From NCBI RefSeq assembly GCF_002849695.1, contig NZ_CP018937.1, positions 2,976,001 through 3,040,000 of the forward strand: a DNA stretch of 64,000 nt, given 5' to 3'. The notes beneath the pieces are model-generated. The model was not told the origin of the DNA. It saw only the letters and a program-made list of their open reading frames with translations, and did no database searches. Shown here in pieces: positions 1 through 7,680 of this stretch. This DNA is from Bacteroides fragilis (GTDB lineage Bacteria > Bacteroidota > Bacteroidia > Bacteroidales > Bacteroidaceae). The position numbers and the translations under genes were made by a program. The first letter of the stretch is position 1. The number at the start of each line of letters is the position of its first letter.

Positions 1-1021
1 AGGGGAACAATTGCATTTCGATTTGCATTTTCTTAACCGCATAAAGAAACAGTTCCCGGGGATAAAAGCTATTTCGCCTGAAATAACAGGACCTTATTCG
101 CAAGTGATGAATAAAGCTAAAAGCGGACTTTTTAAGATTATAGGAATCAATGAAAACTATATGGGAATTAAGATACTTAAAATCAACGAAGATGGACGAT
201 ATTTTAATAAAGGAGATGACGAGAATACCCGTAATGTTACCATTATCGGCGAAAATGTCAGTACGACCTTATTTAATAATCAAAAAGCGTTGGGTAAGTC
301 GATCAACATTGCCGGTATTGATTTTAAGGTGATAGGCGTACTAAAGAATGATGATATTTTCAGCGCTTCGGAAATCAATTCGGTATATGTGCCCTTCTCA
401 AGTTACATAAACTGTATTGACAATAAGACTCCATTGCGCGCTTTCTGTTTATATCTGAACAAAGAAGTTGATTCCAAGCGATTTGAGAATGAGCTGAGAG
501 CCTTCATCGCTAATAAATACCAATTTGCTTATTCTGATAAGCAAGCCTTACAGATAATCAATTTTGAGACACAAACATCTGCTTTTGAGGGACTCTTTGA
601 TGGATTGAAAATGTTTATCTGGATCGTAGGAATTTGTTTTCTGATAAGTGGTATTGTTGGAGTAAGCAACATCATGTTTGTCGTGATCAAAGAAAGGAGT
701 AGCGAAATAGGCATCCGTAAGGCTGTAGGAGCAACTCCTAAATCCATTCTTGTGTTAATGCTGACGGAATCTGTCATCATAACTGTAATCTCCGGTATCA
801 TCGGATTGATATCAGGTGCAGCTATTCTTGAGATTATAAATTGGTTGCTCGAAAGCGCCCGTCACGCGACAATGATAAAGCATGCAGAAATAGATATAAA
901 TGTAGCTGTTCTCGCTTTGGTTATCTTGATTTTGTCCGGTGTCATTGCCGGAGCATTTCCGGCTATGAAAGCATCTGTTATACAACCCATTGACGCCATT
1001 AGAAACGAAAATATAGGATAA
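1..1021 (+). CDS. MacB-like ABC transporter permease, 3' part (5' end outside window)
   Basis: The reading frame is open from base 2, so the true start lies upstream. About 339 residues are visible. The first part is a periplasmic (MacB_PCD-like) domain, followed by an FtsX-type C-terminal membrane region. A hydrophobic helix (FIWIVGICFLISGIVGVSN) leads into the conserved loop ERSSEIGIRKAVGATPKSI, then two further membrane helices and a typical tail ending AFPAMKASVIQPIDAIRNE. This matches permeases that work with a cytoplasmic ATPase and a periplasmic adaptor to export peptides or drugs. The stop overlaps the next start (TAATG), so the two genes form an operon. The stretch is visibly AT-richer than the mob/tra genes, which suggests cargo of a different origin. 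The substrate is unknown. Confidence 0.85.
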   Translation, partial: GEQLHFDLHFLNRIKKQFPGIKAISPEITGPYSQVMNKAKSGLFKIIGINENYMGIKILKINEDGRYFNKGDDENTRNVTIIGENVSTTLFNNQKALGKSINIAGIDFKVIGVLKNDDIFSASEINSVYVPFSSYINCIDNKTPLRAFCLYLNKEVDSKRFENELRAFIANKYQFAYSDKQALQIINFETQTSAFEGLFDGLKMFIWIVGICFLISGIVGVSNIMFVVIKERSSEIGIRKAVGATPKSILVLMLTESVIITVISGIIGLISGAAILEIINWLLESARHATMIKHAEIDINVAVLALVILILSGVIAGAFPAMKASVIQPIDAIRNENIG

Positions 1022-1272
1022 TGAAGACATTTAAGATTATATTAATTTGCATCTTTTCCGCCACACTGGCATTTGTTGCTTTTCGTTCTTCGCTAAGAGG
1101 TACAAAGGCAATTTACGAAACTACACAACCACAATATCGCGAGATCAAAGAGGAAATAAACATATCCGGCAATGTTTTTCCGATGAAGGAGATCGAAATA
1201 AAATCGCAGATATCGGGAGTCCTGGACAAGATTAATGTTTCGATAGGAGATAAAGTGCGCATAGGAGATTAA
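1021..1272 (+). pseudogene. Truncated HlyD/MacA-type periplasmic adaptor (first 83 codons only)
   Basis: The start overlaps the permease stop. An N-terminal membrane anchor (about residues 5-22) is followed by the first strands of a membrane-fusion protein, including GNVFPMKEIEIKSQISG and the start of the biotinyl-lipoyl hairpin (VSIGDKVRIGD). The frame then ends at TAA. Family members are normally about 350-420 residues, so the coiled coil, the rest of the lipoyl domain and the barrel are missing. No continuation is found downstream. The break probably marks a recombination junction between exporter cargo and the ICE backbone. The protein cannot be a working adaptor. Confidence 0.8.
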
Positions 1273-1316
1273 ATATAAATTCAAGCAATCATAGCCCGTA
1301 ATTCACTGAATTTGGC

Positions 1317-1324
1317 TATCTTTG
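1317..1324 (+). promoter_or_regulatory. Candidate -7 element TATCTTTG
   Basis: It matches the Bacteroides -7 consensus TAnnTTTG exactly and lies about 250 bases before the RibD-like gene, just upstream of the structured leader. No clear -33 TTTG is seen at 19-21 bases, so the promoter may be weak or activator-dependent. Confidence 0.45.
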
Positions 1325-1397
1325 CATAACATTTGAGAAAAACGGCGATTGGCAGGAGCTTTTCGCCGCCAACATATAGGATAAGACCGCAAGGCGT

Positions 1398-1518
1398 TTC
1401 AAGCGAAAATCTGGTAAATTGGAACTACGGAGACGATTGCGTGATGCTTATGCTATGCTTACGCATAGCGTGCATTCACGTACTCTCCGTAAAGGCTTTA
1501 CCAGAGCCATCGCTTGAA
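1398..1518 (+). promoter_or_regulatory. Long imperfect hairpin in the leader of the RibD-like gene
   Basis: Paired blocks nest in register: 1398-1406 with 1510-1518 (TTCAAGCGA / TCGCTTGAA), 1410-1418 with 1497-1505 (TCTGGTAAA / TTTACCAGA), 1426-1433 with 1484-1491 (TACGGAGA / TCTCCGTA), and 1452-1458 with 1463-1469 (GCTATGC / GCATAGC) around a 4-base loop. A smaller hairpin (CGGCGA...TCGCCG) lies just upstream near 1343-1369. A terminator-like hairpin follows directly at 1520. I do not recognise a known riboswitch class. The interval 1273-1573 holds no convincing gene, so a structured regulatory RNA or recombination site is the best reading. Confidence 0.55.
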
Positions 1519-1519
1519 G

Positions 1520-1546
1520 GTAGTGTGAATTGCACGCTACTTTTTT
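1520..1546 (+). terminator. Intrinsic terminator or attenuator hairpin before the RibD-like gene
   Basis: The stem GTAGTGTG (1520-1527) pairs with CACGCTAC (1533-1540) around a 5-base loop, with one T-G pair, and is followed by six T. It lies 27 bases before the downstream ATG. It may therefore act as an attenuator within the leader rather than a simple end of transcription. Confidence 0.65.
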
Positions 1547-1573
1547 ACCCTTGCCTAACGAAAGGAAACGATT

Positions 1574-1996
1574 ATGGGTAAAGTTCAGATTCTCGCCGTA
1601 CTGACGATGGACGGATGTCTTTCTTCAGAGTTATATGATAAAGCACATCAGGATTTGTGCCTTGACCGTTGCGGTCTTGATGAAATCAGGAAGAAAGCCT
1701 TTTACCGTGTGACACCGGACTATTCCATTTCAATGCTGCACGAATGGAGAAAAGACTGCACAAACATCCGTTACCTCGCGGAAGCCACACCGGACACGGC
1801 AGACTATATAAACGGACTGCTGCGGATGCACGCTGTGGATGAAATCATACTATACACCGTTCCTTTCATATCCGGAAGCGGACGACATTTTTTTAAGTCG
1901 GCTCTGCCAGAGCAACACTGGACGCTTTCCTCTTTGAAAAGCTATCCCAACGGTGTATGTCGCATTATCTATATCCTTGATAAAAAAGCAAGATAG
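1574..1996 (+). CDS. RibD C-terminal / dihydrofolate-reductase-like protein
   Basis: This 140-residue protein resembles the RibD C-terminal (DHFR-fold) reductase family. The N-terminus has the strand and MDG turn (ILAVLTMDGCLSS), and the C-terminal half has the usual strand pattern with VDEIILYTVPFISGSGRHFF, the nucleotide-binding strand-loop of this fold. It is shorter than most members (about 170-200 residues). Proteins of this type are common beside rteC in Bacteroides conjugative transposons, but their substrate is not known. Expression is probably controlled by the structured leader and attenuator upstream. A terminator follows at 2117. The fold is fairly sure; the reaction is not. Confidence 0.7.
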   Translation: MGKVQILAVLTMDGCLSSELYDKAHQDLCLDRCGLDEIRKKAFYRVTPDYSISMLHEWRKDCTNIRYLAEATPDTADYINGLLRMHAVDEIILYTVPFISGSGRHFFKSALPEQHWTLSSLKSYPNGVCRIIYILDKKAR

Positions 1997-2116
1997 CCAA
2001 AATGTGCGGCAAGCATACATTTCTATTTTCAGGAATAGAATAAATGTTCCGATTACAAACAATTTAAGTCGGAGATAATTTGTCCTTGTGAAAAAATACT
2101 GAATTTTATACCTCTG

Positions 2117-2154
2117 AAATCCAGCACTTTGTAAAATTGAGTGTTGGATTTTTT
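2117..2154 (+). terminator. Intrinsic terminator after the RibD-like gene
   Basis: A perfect 12-base stem, AAATCCAGCACT (2117-2128) with AGTGTTGGATTT (2140-2151), is followed by a T-rich tract. The run of T in the 3' arm continues to 2154. It separates the reductase transcript from rteC. Confidence 0.8.
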
Positions 2155-2234
2155 ATTTTCTGCCGCGTTTTTTGCCAATTATATTCATGTGCGCACGCAG
2201 AAAACAAAGTGTAATTTTCAAAATTGACAGAACC

Positions 2235-2840
2235 ATGAATTATTTCTTGCTGGCGGAAACCGACTTTTTCCGCCTGATAAACGAAGCCGGCGACTGCAAT
2301 ATGGAAACGGCATACACGGCTTTCGCCACCCAAGTGATCGAACTGTGCAACGGCGGCATGGACATGAACCTTACCGTCATCGCGCTTGCCTACATCGAAA
2401 TCGAGTTGCAGCACCATCCCGTACGTAATCTGTCAGAAGAAAAAAGAGAGATTGCCGCCTACGTCAGCAAGGCTCTGTCTTTCGTAAGAAAGATGCAGAA
2501 ATTCCTTGCCACGCCCCAAGTGCCACCACTAATATCCGCCAACAACGCAACAGAAACCACCGCCAGCCTTCTTCAATGGACGGGCAATGCCATCGACCTC
2601 GTGGAACTTATCTACGGCATAGACGTGATGGGCTGCATCAACAACGGCAATATGCCGCTCAAACAGCTCGCCCCACTTCTCTATAAGATATTCGGGGTTG
2701 ATTCTAAAGACTGCTACCGCTTCTACACTGATATCAAACGCCGGAAGAACGAAAGCCGCACCTATTTCATTGACAGGATGCAGGAAAAACTGAACGAGAG
2801 AATGTTGCGTGATGAGGAGTTGGAGCGGATGAGAAAATAA
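2235..2840 (+). CDS. rteC: RteC, transfer/excision regulator of CTnDOT-type elements
   Basis: The 201-residue product from the ATG at 2235 has the RteC family hallmarks: a helical N-terminal domain (MNYFLLAETDFFRLINEAGD, EIELQHHPVRNLSEEKR) and a C-terminal winged-helix half (ALLQWTGN-type motif seen as SLLQWTGNAIDLVELIYG, then KDCYRFYTDIKRRKNESRTY). In CTnDOT, RteC is switched on by the RteA/RteB two-component system and activates the excision operon. Neither rteA/rteB nor the excision genes are visible here, so its inputs and targets must lie left of the window. An in-frame extension to 2172 is possible, but the homologous part begins at 2235. A terminator follows at once. Confidence 0.9.
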   Translation: MNYFLLAETDFFRLINEAGDCNMETAYTAFATQVIELCNGGMDMNLTVIALAYIEIELQHHPVRNLSEEKREIAAYVSKALSFVRKMQKFLATPQVPPLISANNATETTASLLQWTGNAIDLVELIYGIDVMGCINNGNMPLKQLAPLLYKIFGVDSKDCYRFYTDIKRRKNESRTYFIDRMQEKLNERMLRDEELERMRK

Positions 2841-2862
2841 AAAAATATCCATTACATATGAG

Positions 2863-2893
2863 AAGACAGGAATACTCGTATCCTGTCTTTTTA
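2863..2893 (+). terminator. Intrinsic terminator after rteC
   Basis: The stem AAGACAGGAATAC (2863-2875) pairs with GTATCCTGTCTT (2878-2889) with one bulged A and a two-base loop, followed by T-rich sequence. It lies 22 bases after the rteC stop. Confidence 0.8.
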
Positions 2894-3115
2894 TTTTCAT
2901 TTAATTATATATTAATTAGCACAATATATGTGAGTTTTTCATTCCTATAAGGACAAATTTCAGAAACGTATGTCTGGTAAATTATTGAGTCATCATAGTA
3001 TGAACATATATCATTACTAAAAACAATGAAACAACTTCCATAAGATTGTGGTTGTAAAAATCGCCATTTAATAGCCCGTTTTTTTTGTAAAATTCGCCAA
3101 TTAAAAAAATATGAT

Positions 3116-3123
3116 TATCTTTG
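3116..3123 (+). promoter_or_regulatory. Candidate -7 element TATCTTTG before the two-gene P-loop module
   Basis: An exact TAnnTTTG match lies 18 bases before the ATG at 3142. The usual -33 TTTG is not at the standard spacing; a TTTG at 3084-3087 is too far upstream. The interval 2894-3141 has no gene. Confidence 0.5.
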
Positions 3124-3141
3124 CATTATATTTTATAAGGT

Positions 3142-4272
3142 ATGGAAACAGTAAATAGAATACTTCAAGAGAAGATTACAGCACGAATCGCGCCCAATAA
3201 AGCAGTACTGATTTTTGGTGCTCGCCGTGTTGGTAAAACGGTAATGATGCGTAAAATTGTGGACAACTATTCAGGTAGGACGATGATGCTCAACGGCGAA
3301 GACTACGACACATTAGCACTATTGGAGAATCGCTCAATAGCCAATTATCGGCATTTATTGGATGGTATTGATTTGCTGGCTATTGATGAGGCACAGAACA
3401 TACCACAAATCGGTAGTATTCTGAAGTTGATAGTTGATGAAATACCGGGAATAAGTGTCTTGGCAAGTGGTTCTTCGTCATTCGATTTGCTGAATAAGAC
3501 TGGTGAACCGTTGGTCGGCCGCAGTACGCAATTTCTCCTTACACCATTCTCGCAACGGGAAATCGCACAGACGGAAACGGCACTTGAAACCCGCCAGAAC
3601 CTCGAAGCGCGCTTGATTTACGGTTCCTATCCCGAAGTAGTAATGATGGAGAACTATGAACGTAAAACAGACTACCTACGTGATATTGTCGGTGCATACC
3701 TGCTTAAAGATATCTTAGCAATTGACGGCTTAAAAAATTCGAGCAAGATGCGCGATCTACTGCGATTGATAGCTTTTCAGTTGGGCAGCGAAGTTTCTTA
3801 CGAAGAGTTAGGTAAACAACTCGGCATGAGCAAGACGACCGTTGAAAAATACCTCGACCTATTGGAAAAGGTCTTCGTTATCTATCGTCTGGGGGCTTAT
3901 TCGCGTAACCTACGCAAGGAGGTTACAAAAGCTGGCAAGTGGTACTTCTACGACAACGGCATTCGCAATGCCATTATCGGGGCTTTCTCACCGCTGGCCA
4001 TTCGGCAGGATGTCGGTGCGCTGTGGGAGAACTACATCATCGGAGAGCGGCGCAAAGCGAACTTCAATGAGGGACTGCACAGGGAGTTCTATTTCTGGCG
4101 CACCTACGACAAACAGGAAATCGACCTGATTGAGGAGAGTGCCGACAGTCTTACCGCCTTGGAGTTCAAGTGGGGAAATAAAATGCCGGCCGCACCGAAA
4201 GCCTTCCAAGAAGCCTATCCCTATGCCGAGTTTCATGTGGTAAATCGGGAGAATTATTTGGAGTTCGTATAA
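3142..4272 (+). CDS. DUF4143-type P-loop ATPase
   Basis: This 376-residue protein carries a Walker A motif GARRVGKT (residues 26-33) and a Walker B-like LLAIDEAQNI (about 77-86). A sensor-type stretch VLASGSSSFDL follows at about 110-120. A helix-turn-helix-like part (YEELGKQLGMSKTTVEKYLDLLEK) comes next, then a C-terminal restriction-fold DUF4143-type region (ALWENYIIGERRK, YFWRTYDKQEIDLI). This is the common AAA plus DUF4143 architecture of unknown cellular role. The next gene starts 16 bases downstream, so the two are probably co-transcribed as a cargo module inside the ICE. A second ATPase of the same architecture occurs in the chromosome at 42267. Confidence 0.85.
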   Translation: METVNRILQEKITARIAPNKAVLIFGARRVGKTVMMRKIVDNYSGRTMMLNGEDYDTLALLENRSIANYRHLLDGIDLLAIDEAQNIPQIGSILKLIVDEIPGISVLASGSSSFDLLNKTGEPLVGRSTQFLLTPFSQREIAQTETALETRQNLEARLIYGSYPEVVMMENYERKTDYLRDIVGAYLLKDILAIDGLKNSSKMRDLLRLIAFQLGSEVSYEELGKQLGMSKTTVEKYLDLLEKVFVIYRLGAYSRNLRKEVTKAGKWYFYDNGIRNAIIGAFSPLAIRQDVGALWENYIIGERRKANFNEGLHREFYFWRTYDKQEIDLIEESADSLTALEFKWGNKMPAAPKAFQEAYPYAEFHVVNRENYLEFV

Positions 4273-4288
4273 TCAATAAATTACGTAT

Positions 4289-7200
4289 ATGGAAACAAAA
4301 CTACAATCCAAACAGCAATATCCGCGGTTTATCCAAAATAAACCGTGTGGTATTGACAAATTCGATGGAGGTTCGCAAGAAAGGTTGGCAAAAACTATTG
4401 CTCGCCATTTTTGTCAGAATGATTCATTGGATGAGGAATGTACTTTACCTCGAATTATCGGCATCGAAGGTATTTGGGGATCTGGAAAATCCAACGTGGT
4501 TAAAATGTTGGAACGTGAATTATCAGACGACTATTACTTTTTTGAGTATGACGCATGGGGACATCAAGAGGACTTGCAACGCCGCTCTATATTGGAATTG
4601 CTTACAAGCAAACTTATTGATGATGGTATCCTATCTGGAAATGCAACAATAAAAGTCAAAGGTGGAGGTACGAAAACCGTATCATGGTCTGAAAAGCTGA
4701 AATATTTATTAGCCCGTAAAACGGAGACCGTAACCGAAAAATATCCCCTTATCAGTAATGGTATGGTTGCGGCATTTTTGGTTGCAGTTTTAACTCCGAT
4801 ATTTACATTTATTGCGTATGCAGTAAAACCTACACCCACAACATGGTGGTTTTCTTTATTGTCTATTATCATAGCTGCACTGCCAGTTCTTATTGCATTG
4901 TGCGTTTGGAAATGGGCATATAGCAAAGATCATAAATATGGATGGAGTTATATGTTAGCTATTTATCAAGATAAAGTCGAAAAGGACGTTTGCTATGAGA
5001 CTTTGAGCGAAGACGAACCAACGGTTTACGAGTTCAAAACATGGATGCAAGACATTTCTGATTTTATCAAGGAAAAAGGACAACGTTAATTAGTCCTTGT
5101 TTTTGACAACATGGATCGTCTCCCCGCTGAAAAAGTAAAAGAATTATGGTCTTCTATCCATACGTTCTTCGCCGATAGCGGTTTTGAAAATGTTTGGGCT
5201 GTTATTCCTTTCGATGAAACACATTTAGCTTGTGCATTCGGAGATGAGACCGACGAACAAACGAAACAACTGACCAAGTATTTTATCAATAAAACTTTCC
5301 CTATTGTTTATCGTGTTGCTCCTCCTGTTATTACCGACTATCGAAGTATATTCAACAAACTGTTTGTTGAAGCATTTGGAGAAACAGAAAATGAAGCGAA
5401 AGAAACTATAAATCGGATATTCAGATTGGTAAATCCTAATGCCAATGTTAGGGAAATTATATCATATATCAATGAGATGGTCGCTCTTAAACAAGAGTGG
5501 TGTAACGAAATTTTGATGATAAACATAGCATTGTTCTGTTTGAAGAAGACGGATATTCTGGCAAATCCAGTAGAACAAATATTGTCCGGCGACTATCTGA
5601 ATGGCATTCAAACAATAATTAACAATGATCTGCAAACACAACGCGAAATTGCAGCTTTGGTATATGGTGTCGATGTTGAAGATGCTCGACAAATTCCATT
5701 GAAAAAATATATTGAAGGCTGCATCAACGGAGAAGAAGACCACGACATAAATCAATATGCAGAGACTAATAAACAATTTGACACTGTATTAGAAGAAGTT
5801 ATACAATGTATGGACAATGCGCTTATCGATAAGATTATACATTGTTTGCATAAATTAACTCGAAAGAGCGATGTTATTCTGCGTGTATGGCAAAGAATAG
5901 CACAATTGAAATTAAAAGAATCCATAGAGAAGCAGGTGTTCCCTGTCGAATACCAAGAACTGCTGTTGCATTTAGACACGGAAAGCCAAAACCATGTGAT
6001 TGCTCAATTATATAAGAAGATAGTTCGGTTCAATGACTTCAATGGCGGCGACTATTTCAAAACGTTAGATGCAATAGACAGGTTTATTGCGCAAAATAAG
6101 TTGGCGTGCGATTTTACGTCATTGATTGAAGCAAAAACAGTCAAGCCAAATACATTTATCGATTATATTCAAGCTGCAAATGCAACAGATGCTGCCTATC
6201 GGGATAACGCGACAACTAAAGCATATAAATATTATCAAGTAGCAACAAATTCGGAGGCGCTCGATAATTATTTGGCAAACTTACTACCCGATAATTTCGA
6301 CCATGCAGATATTGTAAAAACGTTAAAAGATAATTCTACCTATACGTTTCCAACGCTTTTGCAAGCGATCACGAATTGCATTGATGAACAGAATGTAAAT
6401 AAAGATAATATAGGGGCTATATTTACAACCTATCGTTTATTGGCATCTGACGAAGAAAGACCTTTACCTGTAACGTTAGATTCAACCTACATAAATCAGT
6501 TGCATTCTGAATTAGAAACTGATGGCCGAAACATTAAAGAGTCTGGATATTACGATTTAGTCGCCATGCAATTGGCACATGGTCATTCCGTTTCCTTAAT
6601 AGAGGGTGGAGATATAAAATATGTTGCAGAACTCATGGACTATTATGTGGATCATGGAGACTTATTAGTAAATAGTGTGGGATGGAATATACCGCTATTA
6701 AATGAAACACTACAATACATGGTAAATCATAAACTTGGCTATAAATTATTGCTCTCAGACATATTGCCCCAATTTGAAGATATTAAGAACAGAATAGGTG
6801 TAACGGATGAGGTATTTATCGAGCATTTAGCAGAGTGGAATACCGATTTGGATAAGTATATCACTAAGAACAATATTAAAGATGTAATTCCTGACGCATC
6901 TTTTTACGATTTGACCACTAAAATAAGCAATGTCCTGACCGATCATATCAATAAAATAGCGTTCGAAGCGTTGTCTGAAATAAGTGTTGATACATTATAC
7001 GCCCAAAGAACAGCACATACATCATATTATTGGTTTGTCGCAATAAAACATTTACTGGCTAAAATCAAATCCTTGCCAGATAACTTGACTGAATTTGGCA
7101 AAAAGATTCTGATGGATATTGCTTCTGGAACTCAAAGTTTGAATCCTTTCCCTAATTGTTTCAAGAATATAGTTGAAAGATTGGATAAACGAAAAATTAA

Positions 7201-7543
7201 ATCGACAGTTACCGATATAAGAAATGATTTCTGCATCGGTAAAAAGACTATCAATGCAATAAAGTTTCAATTTTTCGAAACATGGCTTAGATCGCATGGT
7301 AATTTGAAAAGTCAAGCTGGAGACGTTATTGATAAAATAGTGAAACCTGTAATTTCCGATGGGGCATGCCGTTCATTGATTCTGCAAAACAAAGATTTTT
7401 ATATGGATTTAATAAATACAGCAGGGGATGATGCTTATGAATTGAAAAAGAGTCTCCGAAACCTCATACAAAAAGATTCAGATCCGCAATTGGTTAAATT
7501 TGTCAATTCGATAGATTCAGTACCTGAGGTTGAAACCGCGTAA
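4289..7543 (+). pseudogene. KAP-family P-loop NTPase interrupted by one in-frame TAA (5087-5089)
   Basis: Read through, the frame encodes 1,084 residues. Walker A is GIWGSGKS (residues 61-68). Two membrane helices (about 157-180 and 185-212) sit between Walker A and Walker B, as is characteristic of KAP NTPases. Codon 267 is TAA, and the Walker B strand LVLVFDNMDRLP begins at the next codon in the same frame. No frameshift is needed; one base change in a sense codon such as AAA, GAA or CAA explains it. The long helical C-terminal region (about 700 residues) remains open and without stops. KAP proteins include PifA, which excludes phage T7, so a phage-defence role is plausible but not shown. 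As written, the ATPase is split and probably dead unless the stop is read through or the two parts are made separately (ATG at 5111). Base composition is AT-rich compared with the neighbouring mob genes. Confidence 0.85.
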
Positions 7544-7548
7544 GTATT

Positions 7549-7680
7549 TGTCTAACAAGTCCGAATTTTACGATTTTACCCGTCAGAACTGAAGTGCCCC
7601 CAAAAAAATTGTATCCAACTTTTGGGGGTCACTTCAAACTTCGATAGGGATAATTTTCAATTTTGGGGACTTGTTAGACA
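7549..7680. repeat. Nested inverted repeats between the KAP gene and mobC (IS-end-like core)
   Basis: The outer pair is a perfect 14-base inverted repeat: TGTCTAACAAGTCC at 7549-7562 and its complement at 7667-7680, which includes the mobC stop codon. The inner pair is TGAAGTGCCCCCAAAA (7590-7605) against TTTTGGGGGTCACTTCA (7620-7636), with one extra base. The inner repeat resembles the terminal repeats of IS3-family elements (TGAAGTGACCCCCAAAAGTTGG when read from the other strand), but no transposase lies between. It may be a vestige of an insertion sequence or a two-way terminator for the convergent genes. Confidence 0.65.

Noticed and set aside
1398..1560. Possible integron attC site
   Set aside because: A GCCTAAC-like string occurs at 1553, but no matching GTTRGGC partner is found at the other end and no integron integrase or cassette pattern is present.
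1273..1573. FMN riboswitch before the RibD-like gene
   Set aside because: The conserved core of the FMN element was not seen; the stems differ.
1333..1581. 82-codon reading frame across the hairpin leader
   Set aside because: It runs through the nested stems and terminator, has no recognisable protein pattern and overlaps the RibD-like start. The base pairing explains the sequence better.
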